From: Flavipsychrobacter sp.
Lineage (GTDB): Bacteria > Bacteroidota > Bacteroidia > Chitinophagales > Chitinophagaceae
Reading direction: 5' to 3'
NCBI GenBank assembly: GCA_021155965.1
Contig: JAJNBJ010000008.1
Span: 56,431-120,430, forward strand
Length of the DNA: 64,000 nt
Made by a program: the position numbers and the translations under genes. Below the pieces are notes generated by a model. That model had not been told where the DNA came from and did no database searches. It was given only the letters and a program-made list of their open reading frames with translations. Shown piece by piece: positions 7,401 to 16,063 of the stretch. Within the stretch, counting starts at the first letter, position 1; each line of letters begins with the position of its first letter.

Positions 7401-9760
7401 AATGCAGCAGGTAGTGAGTAGATGATAACTGTTTTGCTGCCGGTCATGAGGTTGGTGCAGCCTGTGGTAAGGTCGGTGCCCATGGCCGTATATGTGCCTG
7501 CCGTAGTTTGCAAACCGAAACTAATTGCGCCGCCTGTGCCGGTTACAGGGCTGCCAACAGGTGTGGCGCCCAGGTACAACTGGTAGCTGATGCCTGTTGC
7601 AGAAGCTGCAAGGCCAATAGCAACACCACTGCCGCCCGTGCAATAACCACCGCCACCTGTCATTGTGATAGGAGCAGGCAACGGATTAATAGTTATTGTC
7701 ACGCTTCCGGTCATGTTCTGCGTGCAGCCGGTAGCAACTATTGTTGCTTTTACAGTATAAGTGCCTGCGATGTTGTGATTGCCAAAGGTGATAGCGCTGC
7801 CGGTACCACCAACAGGGCCGCCTATTGTCATAGTGCCCCTGTATAACTGGTAATTAACCCCCGCATCAGAGCTGGCAAGGCCGATAGGCACACCAGCGCC
7901 ACCGGCACAGAACAGCCCGCCGCCGGTAACGGTATATGCGTTGGGCAACGAATTAACAGATACAACTACGCTGCCACTCATATTGCTTGTGCAGCTTGAA
8001 GAAGCATTAGTAGCAACAACGGTATAAGTACCTGCTGCAGACTGCGGTCCGAAGCTTATCACTGAACCAGTGCCTGCAACAGGACTGCCAACAGGCGAGC
8101 CACCCAGGAATAACTGGTAATTCACGCCGCCTGTAGAACCGCTAAGCCCTACATTAGCGCCTGCTGCACCTGAACAATAACCACCACCGCCTGTTACTGT
8201 ATAAACCACCGGCGCCGGCAGGAGGTTGACAGCCACACTGCCAAACATATTGTTAAGACAACCCGTAGTAGTGTTTGTAGCCTTCACCGTATAAGTGCCC
8301 ACAACTGTTTGTGAACCAAAGCTGATGGCGCTGCCGGTGCCTGCAACAGGTGTGCCAACTGCGGTTGTGCCGCGGTATAACTGGTAATTGATACCGGTAT
8401 TTGAGTTGCTGAGGCCCACAGCCATACCAGCGCCACCCGCGCAATAGCTGCCGCCACCTGTTACAGAAAATACTGATGGTAGCGGATCTACTGTAACAAC
8501 TGCACTGCCTGTCATCAACTGTGTGCAACCTGTGAACCCTGCCATCTTGGCAACAACAGTATATGTACCGGCTATAGTTTGCAGCGGGAACAAAATAGCG
8601 CCACCTGTGCCAGCAACGGTTGCACCTACAACCGGCAGGCCGCCCCTGTGTAAAATATAATTAACGCCAATATCGCTCGTGCCAAGGCCCACAGGAACGC
8701 CTATGCCACCAGAACAGTAGTTGCCACCACCGGTAACCGTATGCAAATTAGGCAAAGGATAAATGATCACTGTTTTGCTGCCCAACATATTGCTGGTACA
8801 GCCTGTGGAAGGATTGGTAGCTGTTGCAGTATATACACCGGCAGCAGTTTGCAAGCCAAAGCTAAAGCCCGCACCTACACCGGCAACCGGAGAGCCTACA
8901 GGCGTGCCGCCTAAATATAACTGGTAATTGATGCCTACGGCAGAACCTGCAAGGCCAACGTTAACACCTGTGCCGCCTAAGCAGTAGCCTCCGCCGCCTG
9001 TCATTGCAACAGGAGCGGGCAGTGCACCACCGGGAGGGCAGGTAAGCGGGCTGAATGTTAATATTGTTCCACCCGCTGGTAAGTCACAACCAGTATTAAA
9101 TGTCGAGTTTGCAGTTGTTGATGAGCCTGACGGAAGAGTAAGGAAATCCGTAGTGCTATTGCCAATACCTATAGTACGATTGGAAACACCAAGTGCGGCA
9201 CGTGGGCCATAGCAGAACTGGATGTTGTTGGATCCCTCAAATAATTTTACCTGGAAATTCCAGTCAAGCCCGGTGGTCTGCCCAAACCTGTTCCAGTTGG
9301 TCCATTCAAATGTGAACACCCTGCTGCCCGGTGTACCTGTTGTCTGGTACCATGCCGTGCCACCCGGGCCAGGATGGTTATCTCCCCAGAAGGGGAAAAG
9401 TTTACCGGCGGAAACAGAGCCGGTGCTTGCACTCAGCGATCCAACAGTGGCATCATTGGAGAGGGATATCCAACTGTTGGAGCATGCTGATATAACAGTA
9501 GTTGTTGATCCGCAATAGGTGAATGAAAAGCCGATGGGAATACCTGTTTCTACTACATCATCTGCCAGTATGGTGGATGCGGTACCGCCAACTGCTATGC
9601 TGGTATACGGCCCGCTCAACCTGGTGAAGTTATATGCCGCCGCGGTTGTTGCCTGCGCATATACATTTTGTGTTAAGAATAAGGCCATTCCAAATAAAAG
9701 GAACGAAGTCATCAGCGCCGACCGTAATCCCGATTTGGGGTATGCATTTAGCTTTTTCAT
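4493..9760 (-). CDS. Giant secreted repeat protein (15 Cys-containing ~85-aa repeats) with T9SS sorting domain
   Basis: 1755 aa from ATG 9760; signal peptide with hydrophobic ALMTSFLLFGMALFL and cleavage near NVYAQA. Residues ~40-250 form an N-terminal domain with TYCGSTTTVIS and FTFEWTNWNRFG, resembling lectin/nidogen-like heads of Bacteroidota surface proteins. About 15 tandem repeats follow (~255-1560). Each opens with a variant of TVTGGGGYCSGGTGV, passes through GVNYQLYRGTTAVGSPVAGTG and GTYTVxATN, and ends with a second Cys (TGCxxxMxGSV). The two Cys could form a disulfide in each unit. A BIG2-like module precedes the sorting domain (ISVSPNPSKGIFTVKG ... GMYLLNVKTN). The protein is probably a surface adhesin or matrix scaffold; no enzyme motif is seen. 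A perfect terminator follows. Confidence 0.9.
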   Translation of the reverse strand: MKKLNAYPKSGLRSALMTSFLLFGMALFLTQNVYAQATTAAAYNFTRLSGPYTSIAVGGTASTILADDVVETGIPIGFSFTYCGSTTTVISACSNSWISLSNDATVGSLSASTGSVSAGKLFPFWGDNHPGPGGTAWYQTTGTPGSRVFTFEWTNWNRFGQTTGLDWNFQVKLFEGSNNIQFCYGPRAALGVSNRTIGIGNSTTDFLTLPSGSSTTANSTFNTGCDLPAGGTILTFSPLTCPPGGALPAPVAMTGGGGYCLGGTGVNVGLAGSAVGINYQLYLGGTPVGSPVAGVGAGFSFGLQTAAGVYTATATNPSTGCTSNMLGSKTVIIYPLPNLHTVTGGGNYCSGGIGVPVGLGTSDIGVNYILHRGGLPVVGATVAGTGGAILFPLQTIAGTYTVVAKMAGFTGCTQLMTGSAVVTVDPLPSVFSVTGGGSYCAGGAGMAVGLSNSNTGINYQLYRGTTAVGTPVAGTGSAISFGSQTVVGTYTVKATNTTTGCLNNMFGSVAVNLLPAPVVYTVTGGGGYCSGAAGANVGLSGSTGGVNYQLFLGGSPVGSPVAGTGSVISFGPQSAAGTYTVVATNASSSCTSNMSGSVVVSVNSLPNAYTVTGGGLFCAGGAGVPIGLASSDAGVNYQLYRGTMTIGGPVGGTGSAITFGNHNIAGTYTVKATIVATGCTQNMTGSVTITINPLPAPITMTGGGGYCTGGSGVAIGLAASATGISYQLYLGATPVGSPVTGTGGAISFGLQTTAGTYTAMGTDLTTGCTNLMTGSKTVIIYSLPAAFTVTGGGSYCSGGSGVAIGLAGSQTGTSYQLYRGGLPVVGAVVTGTGSAIVFPMQTIAGTYTVVATVAGPSACMNTMTGSVTVSVNPLPTVYTVTGGSYCSGGTGGSINVAGSDVGVNYQLYLGLTAVGSPMAGTGSAISFTSLTSSGTYTVKGTNTTTGCINTMGSAAIVINPLPFTFSVTGGGSYCPGGTGRVVGLSGTTTGIMYQLYLSGSPVGSPVAGTGAAISFGLQTATGTYTVIGTNTTTSCSNTMAGSATVSVAALPTAYTVTGGGGYCAGGTGVTVGLASSSTATQYQLFRGATAVGAPVSGTGFALSFGLHTIAGTYTVVATSTGTLCSNTMTGSVTVTVNPLPTVDTVNGGGAYCAGGTGVSVGLNNSNSGVNYQLYRGTTAVGSPVSGTGAAITFGAQTVAGTYTVKAANPTTGCLRTMAGSATVTIIATPLAYTVTGGGGYCSGGSGVPVYLSGSQAGVNYELYVGATPSGAPMAGTGAALSFGLKTTAGTYTVIAASASGGCTATMTGSVNVTVNTAPVAYTVTGGGSYCSGSTGVTVGLASSDAGVNYQLYRGTATVGSPVAGTGSAISFGAQTVNGTYTVKGTSTTGGCMTNMTGSVGVTVNVLPAPVSVTGGGGYCSGGAGVAVGLAGSGTGVSYQLYLSGSPVGSPVTGAGGAVSFGLQTAAGVYTVVATNGAGCTSTMSGSATVYVYANPSVYTVSGGGGYCTGTTGVHIYLSGSNTGISYKLFRNGTPTYSMSGTGSSLDFGLYTTAGTYSVTATASGTGCVSAMSGSVVVTVNPLPVVTGSIYTMMPGGSITLTSSISGGTYASNNTAVATVGSTSGIVSGVSLGTVVISYTAPTGCVGTRICYVTPTGFRPGSSATTTAVTNTEISVSPNPSKGIFTVKGTFAEAVNTDVTILVTDMAGRTIHTAQAVAQDGNLNESINLGNVASGMYLLNVKTNNDHKVFHVVVEQ
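5030..9010. repeat. Tandem ~250-bp DNA repeats inside the 1755-aa gene
   Basis: About 15 coding repeats of ~250-258 bp, moderately diverged at DNA level. They create long antisense open frames rich in Cys, His and Arg that are by-products. Repeat-number change by recombination is plausible. Confidence 0.8.
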
Positions 9761-9885
9761 CTGCTATTATTTTTGTGGGGCGAAAAATAGTAAAAGATTG
9801 GAGAAAAGTGAATGTTTGTCGCATTTTATTTGGCTGGTAACAATCATTTAAACTCATTTTATTACCACTTGAATAACATATATGT

Positions 9886-9914
9886 AAAAAAAGGGCTGCC
9901 TGGAAAGGCAGCCC
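9886..9914 (-). terminator. Rho-independent terminator of the 1616-aa gene
   Basis: Stem AGGCAGCCC/GGGCTGCCT around a 4-base loop (9893-9914). On the minus strand it is followed by a run of seven T (9886-9892). It starts 22 bp after the stop codon. Confidence 0.88.
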
Positions 9915-9936
9915 CCATGTAAAATGTTGGGACATG

Positions 9937-12900
9937 TTAATTCTTGAACAATTTGTCTGTGTGTGTTTGATTGGTTGTTTTTACTTTAATGAAATAATTG
10001 CCTGATGCATAAGGAGTTAAGTTGAACTGTAGCGGCTTGCCGTCATTTTCCACGATCACTTTGCTCTCCACTATCCTGCCGGTCACATCAGTGACAACTA
10101 TGTTGGCAACTTTCTCTGCCGCAGGTATCTCTATATTAAATATCCCCTCGGTAGGATTCGGGTATATTTTAATTTCCCCGCCCGTATACCCTTCTTCTAT
10201 TGTATTGCCCGGACCTCCTTTGGCACCGCCGCCGCCACCACCACCGCCGCTGCCGCTACCACCACCACCGCCATGGCAACGGTCTAATGTAGCGCCTAAT
10301 GACAGATAATAGGCTACAGATGCTGAATCAACACACATATTATGGCCTTCAAAGCAAATGTCCACATCATGGCACTCCTCATCTTTTTTCTTGCAGCACC
10401 TGATATCCCGCACAACAATTGTTTGGGTAGCCCTTGCTGTGCAGCCACGCGCGTCGGTAACAGTAGCCGTATAGGTCGTAATTACCGAAGGATTGACTGA
10501 TAAAGTAGAAGTAGTTGCACCGCCATGCGACCAGGTATATGCATATGCCGTAGTCCCTCCGGAAGCTGTGGCTGTTAAATCTATATCGTGGATACCATAT
10601 CCTTTATACACTACAGTATCCGGTGTATAACCATGAGCGCCGTGATGAGCAGTGATACTGCATATCAATTGTGCTGGTTGTGTGATAGTGTATGAGCCGG
10701 TGGCCGTGCAGCTATTAGCATCGGTTACCGTTACAGAATAAGTACCAGCCGGGCGTGATGATATACCAGATGTTGTAGCACTTGTGCTCCACGCATAGCT
10801 ATAAGATGCTGTACCACCGCTGACACTTGTGCTTATACTACCATTGCTGAGGCCATAGCAAGTTACGTTAGTGACTGTACCGCTTACGCTTAATGCAGCC
10901 GGTTGTGTAACACTATAAGATCCACCCACAGTACAGCCGTTAGCATCGGTAACTGTTACTGAATAGGTGCCTGCTGCCCTTGATGAGATACTGGACGTAG
11001 AAGCGCCTGTACTCCATGAATAAGAATAAGGAGAGGTACCACCAGAAATACTTGTAGATACAGCGCCGTTGCTGCCACCATTGCAGCTAACATTGGTAAC
11101 GCTGCCTGACAGCCCAAAACCACCAAGCCCGGCGATCGTATATGAACCTGTTCCTGTGCAGCCGTTTGCATCCGTTACCGTTACTGAATACGAACCTGCC
11201 GACAGGCCTGATATGCCCGAAGTTGTTGCACTTGTGCTCCATGAATACGAATAAGGAGAGCTACCCCCTGATACCGCAGTAGTAATACTTCCATCGCTAA
11301 CACCTGAGCAGCTCACGTTTGCCACAGTTGCGCCCATGCTCATTGCCGCAGGCTGTGTAACTGTTGCAGATGTTGTATTTGTACAACCATTAGCATCTGT
11401 TACCGTATAGCTGTATGTACCAGCGCTTAAACTGCTGAATGTACCGGTGCCGGAATAAGAACCAGTGCCCCCGCTCGCAGCGACAGTAACGCTGCCGGTG
11501 CCACCATTGCACACAGCATCAGTAACTGATGATGATGCAGAAAGTGCCGATGATGGCTGGCTGATAGTGCCGGAAGTAACAGCTGTACAGCCATTAGCAT
11601 CGGTAACGGTATAGCTGTAAGACCCGGCACTCAATCCACTAAATGTGCCTGTGCCGGTATAACCTGCAGTACCACCTGCAGCAGAAACAGTAACACTGCC
11701 TGTGCTGGCACCGTTACATAATACATTCGTAACTGATGAAGATGCCGAAAGTGCCGATGATGGCTCTGTAATACTGCCTGATGTGTTAGCGGTGCAACCA
11801 TTTGCATCAGTAACTGTATAGCTGAAAGACCCTGCACTCAAACCGTTGAAGGTGCCTGTGCCGGAATAACCTGCAGTACCGCCTGCAGCAGAAACAGTAA
11901 CACTACCTGTGCTGCCACCATTGCAAAGTACATTGGTAACTGATGATGATGCAGAAAGTGCTGATGGTTCTGTAACGTTACCCGACGTAGTTGCTGTGCA
12001 GCCATTAGCATCGGTAACGGTATAACTGTATGCGCCTGCATTCAGGCCACTGAACGTACCCGTTCCGGAATAAGAACCTGTACCACCACTTGCTGAAACA
12101 ACAACGCTGCCTGTGCTGCCACCATTGCAAAGTACATTGGTAACTGATGACGAGGCAGAAAGCACTGATGGCTCTGTAATGCTGCCTGAAGTAGCTGCGG
12201 TGCAACCATTTGCATCAGTAACCGTATAACTGTATGCTCCTGCACTCAGGCCACTGAACGTGCCTGTGCCGGAATAAGAACCTGTACCACCAGTTGCTGA
12301 AACAACAACACTACCTGTGCTGCCACCATTACAAAGAACATTGGTAACTGATGAAGATGCAGAAAGTGCTGATGGCTGCGTAATGCTGCCTGACGTAGCT
12401 GCGGTGCAACCATTGGCGTCAGTAACCGTATAACTATATGCTCCTGCACTCAGGCCACTGAAGGTGCCCGTGCCGGAATAAGAACCTGTACCACCAGTTG
12501 CTGAAACAACAACACTGCCCGTGCTGCCACCATTGCAAAGAACATTTGTAACTGATGAAGAGGCGGAAAGTGCCGATGGTTCTGTAACCGTGCCTGAAGT
12601 AGCTGCTGTGCAACCATTTGCATCGGTAACCGTATAGCTGTATGATCCTGCGCTTAAGCCGGTAAATGTACCAGCGCCGGCATAGCTGCCGGTACCACCC
12701 GATGCCGATACGGCTACTTCGCCATTGCTGCCACCATTGCACGTTACATTAGTTACAGAAGAAGATGCAGTAAGTGCTGATGGTTCTGTAACTGTGCCGG
12801 ATACGGTTGCAGAACAACCGTTAGCATCAGTAACAGTATAACTATATGTACCTGCACTTAAACCAACAAATGTACCATCGCCGGTATAGCTGGCTGTACC

Positions 12901-14787
12901 GCCTGATGCAGTAACATCTATACTGCCTGCACCGCCGTTGCATAATGCATGAGTAACTGATGCAGAAACCGAAAGTGCTGATGGCTGTGTAACGCTGCCT
13001 GATGTAGTAGCGGAACAACCATTGGCATCAGTAACAGTATAGCTATATGCTCCTGCGCTTAATCCACTGAATGTACCGGTTCCGCTATAAGCCGCAGTGC
13101 CGCCTGTAGCAGAAACAGTAACGCTGCCGGTGTTGCCGCCATTACAAAGAACATTCGAAACAGTTGATGATGCGTTTAATGCCGAAGGCTGCGTTATAGT
13201 AACGACCGCAGAAACCGGGCTTACCGCACTGCATGAAGCATCTGTGACCGTTACGGTATAAATTCCTGCTGCGAGGCCGGTTGGATTGGCGCCACTCGCG
13301 CCACCAGTCCATGAATAAGTGTAAGAGCCGGAGCCCCCGCTGACAGTTGTGGTTATTGTACCATTACTGCCACCATTGCAGGACACGTTGGTATGTGATG
13401 TACCTACACTAAGCGTATTGGGCGTTACGGTAACGTTGAAATTACAAGTTGCTGTGCCGCAACTGTTGGTAGCTGTAGCTGTTACTGTTGTAACACCAAC
13501 AGCAAAGCTTGTTCCGGAGTTTTGGGAGTAAGTAATTGCTGGAGATGTGCCGGTAGCAGTTGCCGCGCTGTAAGTAACATTTGCATTGCAAGCGCCAGTT
13601 GCTGCCGCTTGTGTAACATTACCCGAACAAGTTATTGCAGGGGCAACGCATGCCAGTGCAAATGTTGCGTATACGGTCTGAGGGGAAGTTACACCGTACA
13701 AAGTAAACACGGGACCGGTGCCAATGCTTGAGCCATTAACGAGGATATCGCTTACCTGGTAGCCTGCTGTTGGGGTAACTGTATAAGTGATGTTTGTACC
13801 AGAGCACACATTTGTCACACCCGAACTGGATATAGTGCCATTGGCGCCCGTTGTTGCAGTAACAGAATAAGTTGGTAATACGGAAACGGTAACTGTTGAT
13901 GAATTCAGGCAAGTTCCCACACGGCCTGTTACAGTATAAGTAGTTGTTGCAGATGGGTTCGCAGTTACTGTAGATCCCATGCCTGAAGAAAGTCCGGTCA
14001 TTGGCATCCAGTCATACGTGCTTGCACCGGAGCTTGTCAATGTTGTTGAGGTACCACCGCAAATAGCCACACTGCTGCTTGTAGTGACGGAAACAGTATT
14101 TGTAATTACCGGAACTGACATTGTGGTGCCTTTACCGATGCAACCACTGGCAGCATCTGTAGCGGTAACAGTATATGATCCTGCAGCCAGTGAAGTTGCA
14201 TTAGTTAATACTGGATTGGCACCTGTTGCTGTGTAGCCATTGGGGCCAACCCAGGCATATGAACAGACACCTGAACCTCCGCTGTTGTATCCGGCAGTCA
14301 GAAAAAGGCTATTGCCAGTGCATACAGGGTTGGGCGTGACAACCGCACTCAGCACAGGGATAGTCCACACACTCGTAAATTTGTTACCTGTGCCGGAGGC
14401 CGAAGAGCACCCATTGACATCGGTAACTGTTACGTGGTAGTTCCCCTCGCCAAGAGCAGTCAAAGGGGGGGTTGTTGCCGTAGGTGTTGTGCCAGTAGCT
14501 GAAAAGCCTGCCGGTCCGCTCCATACATATGTATATGGGGCAGTTCCACCGATGATCGTTGATGCATTCAGTGTAAGTGCACTGCCTACACAACCCACAT
14601 TGGGGGTGGACGTTACCGTGACCCATATCGTGGGGCAGGTTGGTAGAAATGACTTTGCATTTGCCTGGGTATTGGCAAAAAGCAAAATGGCAGAAAATAA
14701 AAACAGCGATATCCGTGCCGTCTTTAACACTGGCACAACCGGCGATAATTCCGGTGAAGTCAATGCATGGTGTAAATTCTTTTTCAT
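9937..14787 (-). CDS. Giant SprB-like repeat surface protein with HYR domain and T9SS sorting domain
   Basis: 1616 aa, ATG 14787; the signal peptide hydrophobic core is ISLFLFSAILLF with NAKS after it. N-terminal PKD/Ig-like modules (~50-330) have the pattern SAVVTPNPVCTGNSLFL. A repeat with GYQVSDILVNGSSIGTG and a HYR-like domain (ITCSGNVTQAAATGACNANV) follow. About 13 SprB-type repeats of ~68-75 aa come next (~470-1400), each with VTNVLCNGGSTGSV, a GLSAGSYSYTVTDANGC core and an EPSALSASSS join. Near residue 1500 is a Gly/Ser-only linker, then IKIYPNPTEGIFNIEI and YFIKVKTTNQTHTDKLFKN, a type A sorting domain. SprB of Flavobacterium is a T9SS-exported motility adhesin; these repeats share its motif, but gliding cannot be inferred from this gene alone. 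It may act in adhesion or matrix formation. Confidence 0.9.
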   Translation of the reverse strand: MKKNLHHALTSPELSPVVPVLKTARISLFLFSAILLFANTQANAKSFLPTCPTIWVTVTSTPNVGCVGSALTLNASTIIGGTAPYTYVWSGPAGFSATGTTPTATTPPLTALGEGNYHVTVTDVNGCSSASGTGNKFTSVWTIPVLSAVVTPNPVCTGNSLFLTAGYNSGGSGVCSYAWVGPNGYTATGANPVLTNATSLAAGSYTVTATDAASGCIGKGTTMSVPVITNTVSVTTSSSVAICGGTSTTLTSSGASTYDWMPMTGLSSGMGSTVTANPSATTTYTVTGRVGTCLNSSTVTVSVLPTYSVTATTGANGTISSSGVTNVCSGTNITYTVTPTAGYQVSDILVNGSSIGTGPVFTLYGVTSPQTVYATFALACVAPAITCSGNVTQAAATGACNANVTYSAATATGTSPAITYSQNSGTSFAVGVTTVTATATNSCGTATCNFNVTVTPNTLSVGTSHTNVSCNGGSNGTITTTVSGGSGSYTYSWTGGASGANPTGLAAGIYTVTVTDASCSAVSPVSAVVTITQPSALNASSTVSNVLCNGGNTGSVTVSATGGTAAYSGTGTFSGLSAGAYSYTVTDANGCSATTSGSVTQPSALSVSASVTHALCNGGAGSIDVTASGGTASYTGDGTFVGLSAGTYSYTVTDANGCSATVSGTVTEPSALTASSSVTNVTCNGGSNGEVAVSASGGTGSYAGAGTFTGLSAGSYSYTVTDANGCTAATSGTVTEPSALSASSSVTNVLCNGGSTGSVVVSATGGTGSYSGTGTFSGLSAGAYSYTVTDANGCTAATSGSITQPSALSASSSVTNVLCNGGSTGSVVVSATGGTGSYSGTGTFSGLSAGAYSYTVTDANGCTAATSGSITEPSVLSASSSVTNVLCNGGSTGSVVVSASGGTGSYSGTGTFSGLNAGAYSYTVTDANGCTATTSGNVTEPSALSASSSVTNVLCNGGSTGSVTVSAAGGTAGYSGTGTFNGLSAGSFSYTVTDANGCTANTSGSITEPSSALSASSSVTNVLCNGASTGSVTVSAAGGTAGYTGTGTFSGLSAGSYSYTVTDANGCTAVTSGTISQPSSALSASSSVTDAVCNGGTGSVTVAASGGTGSYSGTGTFSSLSAGTYSYTVTDANGCTNTTSATVTQPAAMSMGATVANVSCSGVSDGSITTAVSGGSSPYSYSWSTSATTSGISGLSAGSYSVTVTDANGCTGTGSYTIAGLGGFGLSGSVTNVSCNGGSNGAVSTSISGGTSPYSYSWSTGASTSSISSRAAGTYSVTVTDANGCTVGGSYSVTQPAALSVSGTVTNVTCYGLSNGSISTSVSGGTASYSYAWSTSATTSGISSRPAGTYSVTVTDANSCTATGSYTITQPAQLICSITAHHGAHGYTPDTVVYKGYGIHDIDLTATASGGTTAYAYTWSHGGATTSTLSVNPSVITTYTATVTDARGCTARATQTIVVRDIRCCKKKDEECHDVDICFEGHNMCVDSASVAYYLSLGATLDRCHGGGGGSGSGGGGGGGGAKGGPGNTIEEGYTGGEIKIYPNPTEGIFNIEIPAAEKVANIVVTDVTGRIVESKVIVENDGKPLQFNLTPYASGNYFIKVKTTNQTHTDKLFKN
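11400..13150. repeat. Highly similar 204/207-bp tandem repeats inside the SprB-like gene
   Basis: Period 204 bp (68 codons), occasionally 207. The middle units (about 11830-12650) look roughly 90% or more identical by eye, so they are recent duplications and prone to slippage or unequal recombination without loss of frame. Confidence 0.85.
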
Positions 14788-15341
14788 TTTGTGTGTGTTT
14801 TGAGTTAAAAATGTTTCTTTGTTTTTAGCATTTATATAGGTCGTTAAAAATTAGTTAACAAATTAGTTGTGCGAAGATATAATAATGTTGTTAACAAAAA
14901 CAATGACATTCGCTTGTTAAGTGTATATATTTTTTTACATTAAACGTATTTATCTGATATTTCGCTTTGGTATACTGTATGAATATTTGCAAATAATAAT
15001 AAGATAATTTTAGAAATGGGTAAAAAACGGTCGTTTTCTTCTCATTCTCTGCATTTTACAGCTACACAAAAAATTGTTTTTGTTAACGATTAACAAATTA
15101 AAATGCGTAATAACATCATTATTATTTGAAAGTAATTATTAGCGCAGAAAGCGCTTCGATGCTGATTTTCAGGACTTTTGATGTGAGTTAATTTGTAGAA
15201 TTTTTTTTTAGCTAACGAGGAATGTTAGCAAAAAAATTACAGCGTAATAGCAGAGGCATGATATTTATAGTGGAACCCCTGAAACCCTTAACAAGCCTTG
15301 TGTGAGGAAAATAAACTGCGTGTATTTGACCAATAAGGCTG
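14788..15341. other. AT-rich intergenic region, no gene
   Basis: Very AT-rich with several gttaacaa-type inverted repeats (14850-14900, 15080-15100). It should hold the promoter of the 1616-aa gene, but no clear TTTG-N19-TAnnTTTG pair was found. Confidence 0.5.
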
Positions 15342-15797
15342 TTATTTTTTCAGTGCCTTTTCATACATAGTGATCCACTCTTTTGGTGTCATCTTCGATG
15401 CCAGTTCACCGATCAGTTTATAAGGTATATCGTCCATATACTTGAAACGGATACAACTCTTGCCCATATCCAGCTTGCGCTTGCAATGCTTTGGATATTC
15501 AGTGGTAAACCATTTCAGCAATTCAGGGTCGCTGTAAACGCCCATGTGGTACACTGCTATGAAATTCTTTTGCGAGGCAATACCCAAAAAAGGCAATGGC
15601 TGTGCGGGATCGCAATGATAACCCGGCGGGTACAAACTATGCGGTACTGACCACCCCATATTACCATAGCCCATACCTTCAGAAAAGCCTTTGGGTATGT
15701 TCTTTTTTATCGCTTTATACAATTTGTCCATCGGCACTATCCGCTCTTCAGGTAGTGAGCTTAAATATTCCATTACCGTTTTCGCCTCCGATCTCAT
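15342..15797 (-). CDS. DUF1801 (YdhG-like) domain protein
   Basis: 151 aa, ATG start. It shows the DUF1801 pattern: N-terminal TVMEYLSSLPEERIVPMDKL, a central SEGMGYGNMGWSVP, a FIAVYHMGVYSDPELLKWF segment and the basic MGKSCIRFKYMDDIPYKLI near the C-terminus. Proteins of this family (YdhG fold, related to iron-chaperone frataxin-like folds) are cytosolic and poorly characterised. It is a single gene between AT-rich gaps and does not form an operon with the exopolysaccharide genes, from which it is separated by a hairpin and tRNA-like relics. Confidence 0.8.
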   Translation of the reverse strand: MRSEAKTVMEYLSSLPEERIVPMDKLYKAIKKNIPKGFSEGMGYGNMGWSVPHSLYPPGYHCDPAQPLPFLGIASQKNFIAVYHMGVYSDPELLKWFTTEYPKHCKRKLDMGKSCIRFKYMDDIPYKLIGELASKMTPKEWITMYEKALKK

Positions 15798-15898
15798 AAA
15801 AGTATTTATTGGTAAAAATAAGGAAACACTTTTTTATTTCATTACTAAGAACTCCAGCTGTATTCCTTTATAGCCGTTTACCATTGCTATTTGCTGCA

Positions 15899-15957
15899 GA
15901 AACCCGCATCTGTGACCTCTAATGAGATGAGTTGCATTGCTAACCGTGAACTAAATA
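15899..15957 (-). pseudogene. Degenerate tRNA-like sequence
   Basis: On the minus strand it reads TAGTTCACGGTTAGCAATGC, then a CTC...GAG stem around CTCATTA, then AGGTCACAGATGCGGGTTTC. This resembles the D-arm, anticodon arm and T-arm start of a tRNA, but there is no acceptor pairing. The sequence order (relic, hairpin, tRNA-like tail) matches that at 32147-32322. Confidence 0.35.
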
Positions 15958-15963
15958 AACAAG

Positions 15964-15990
15964 AAAGCCTCACATTATATGAGGCTTTTT
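15964..15990. terminator. Hairpin with T-run
   Basis: AAAGCCTCA/TGAGGCTTT stem with a 7-base loop and five T on the plus strand. It is similar to the hairpin after tRNA-Asp (32221-32247), and the downstream bases gcagatcggtggacc (15991-16005) resemble a tRNA 3' end read in reverse. Confidence 0.6.
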
Positions 15991-16063
15991 GCAGATCGGT
16001 GGACCCTAGTACTACAAATTGACATCATCATAATCTCTTATCTCAAAATCATTTTCTCTGATG

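Noticed and set aside
10022..10309. Pro-rich open frame antisense to the 1616-aa gene
   Set aside because: It is the complement of the Gly/Ser linker and sorting domain; a shadow of low-complexity coding DNA.
5030..13150. Regularly spaced repeats considered as CRISPR arrays
   Set aside because: Units are 200-260 bp, coding and in frame, with no short palindromic repeat and unique spacers of CRISPR size, and no cas genes.
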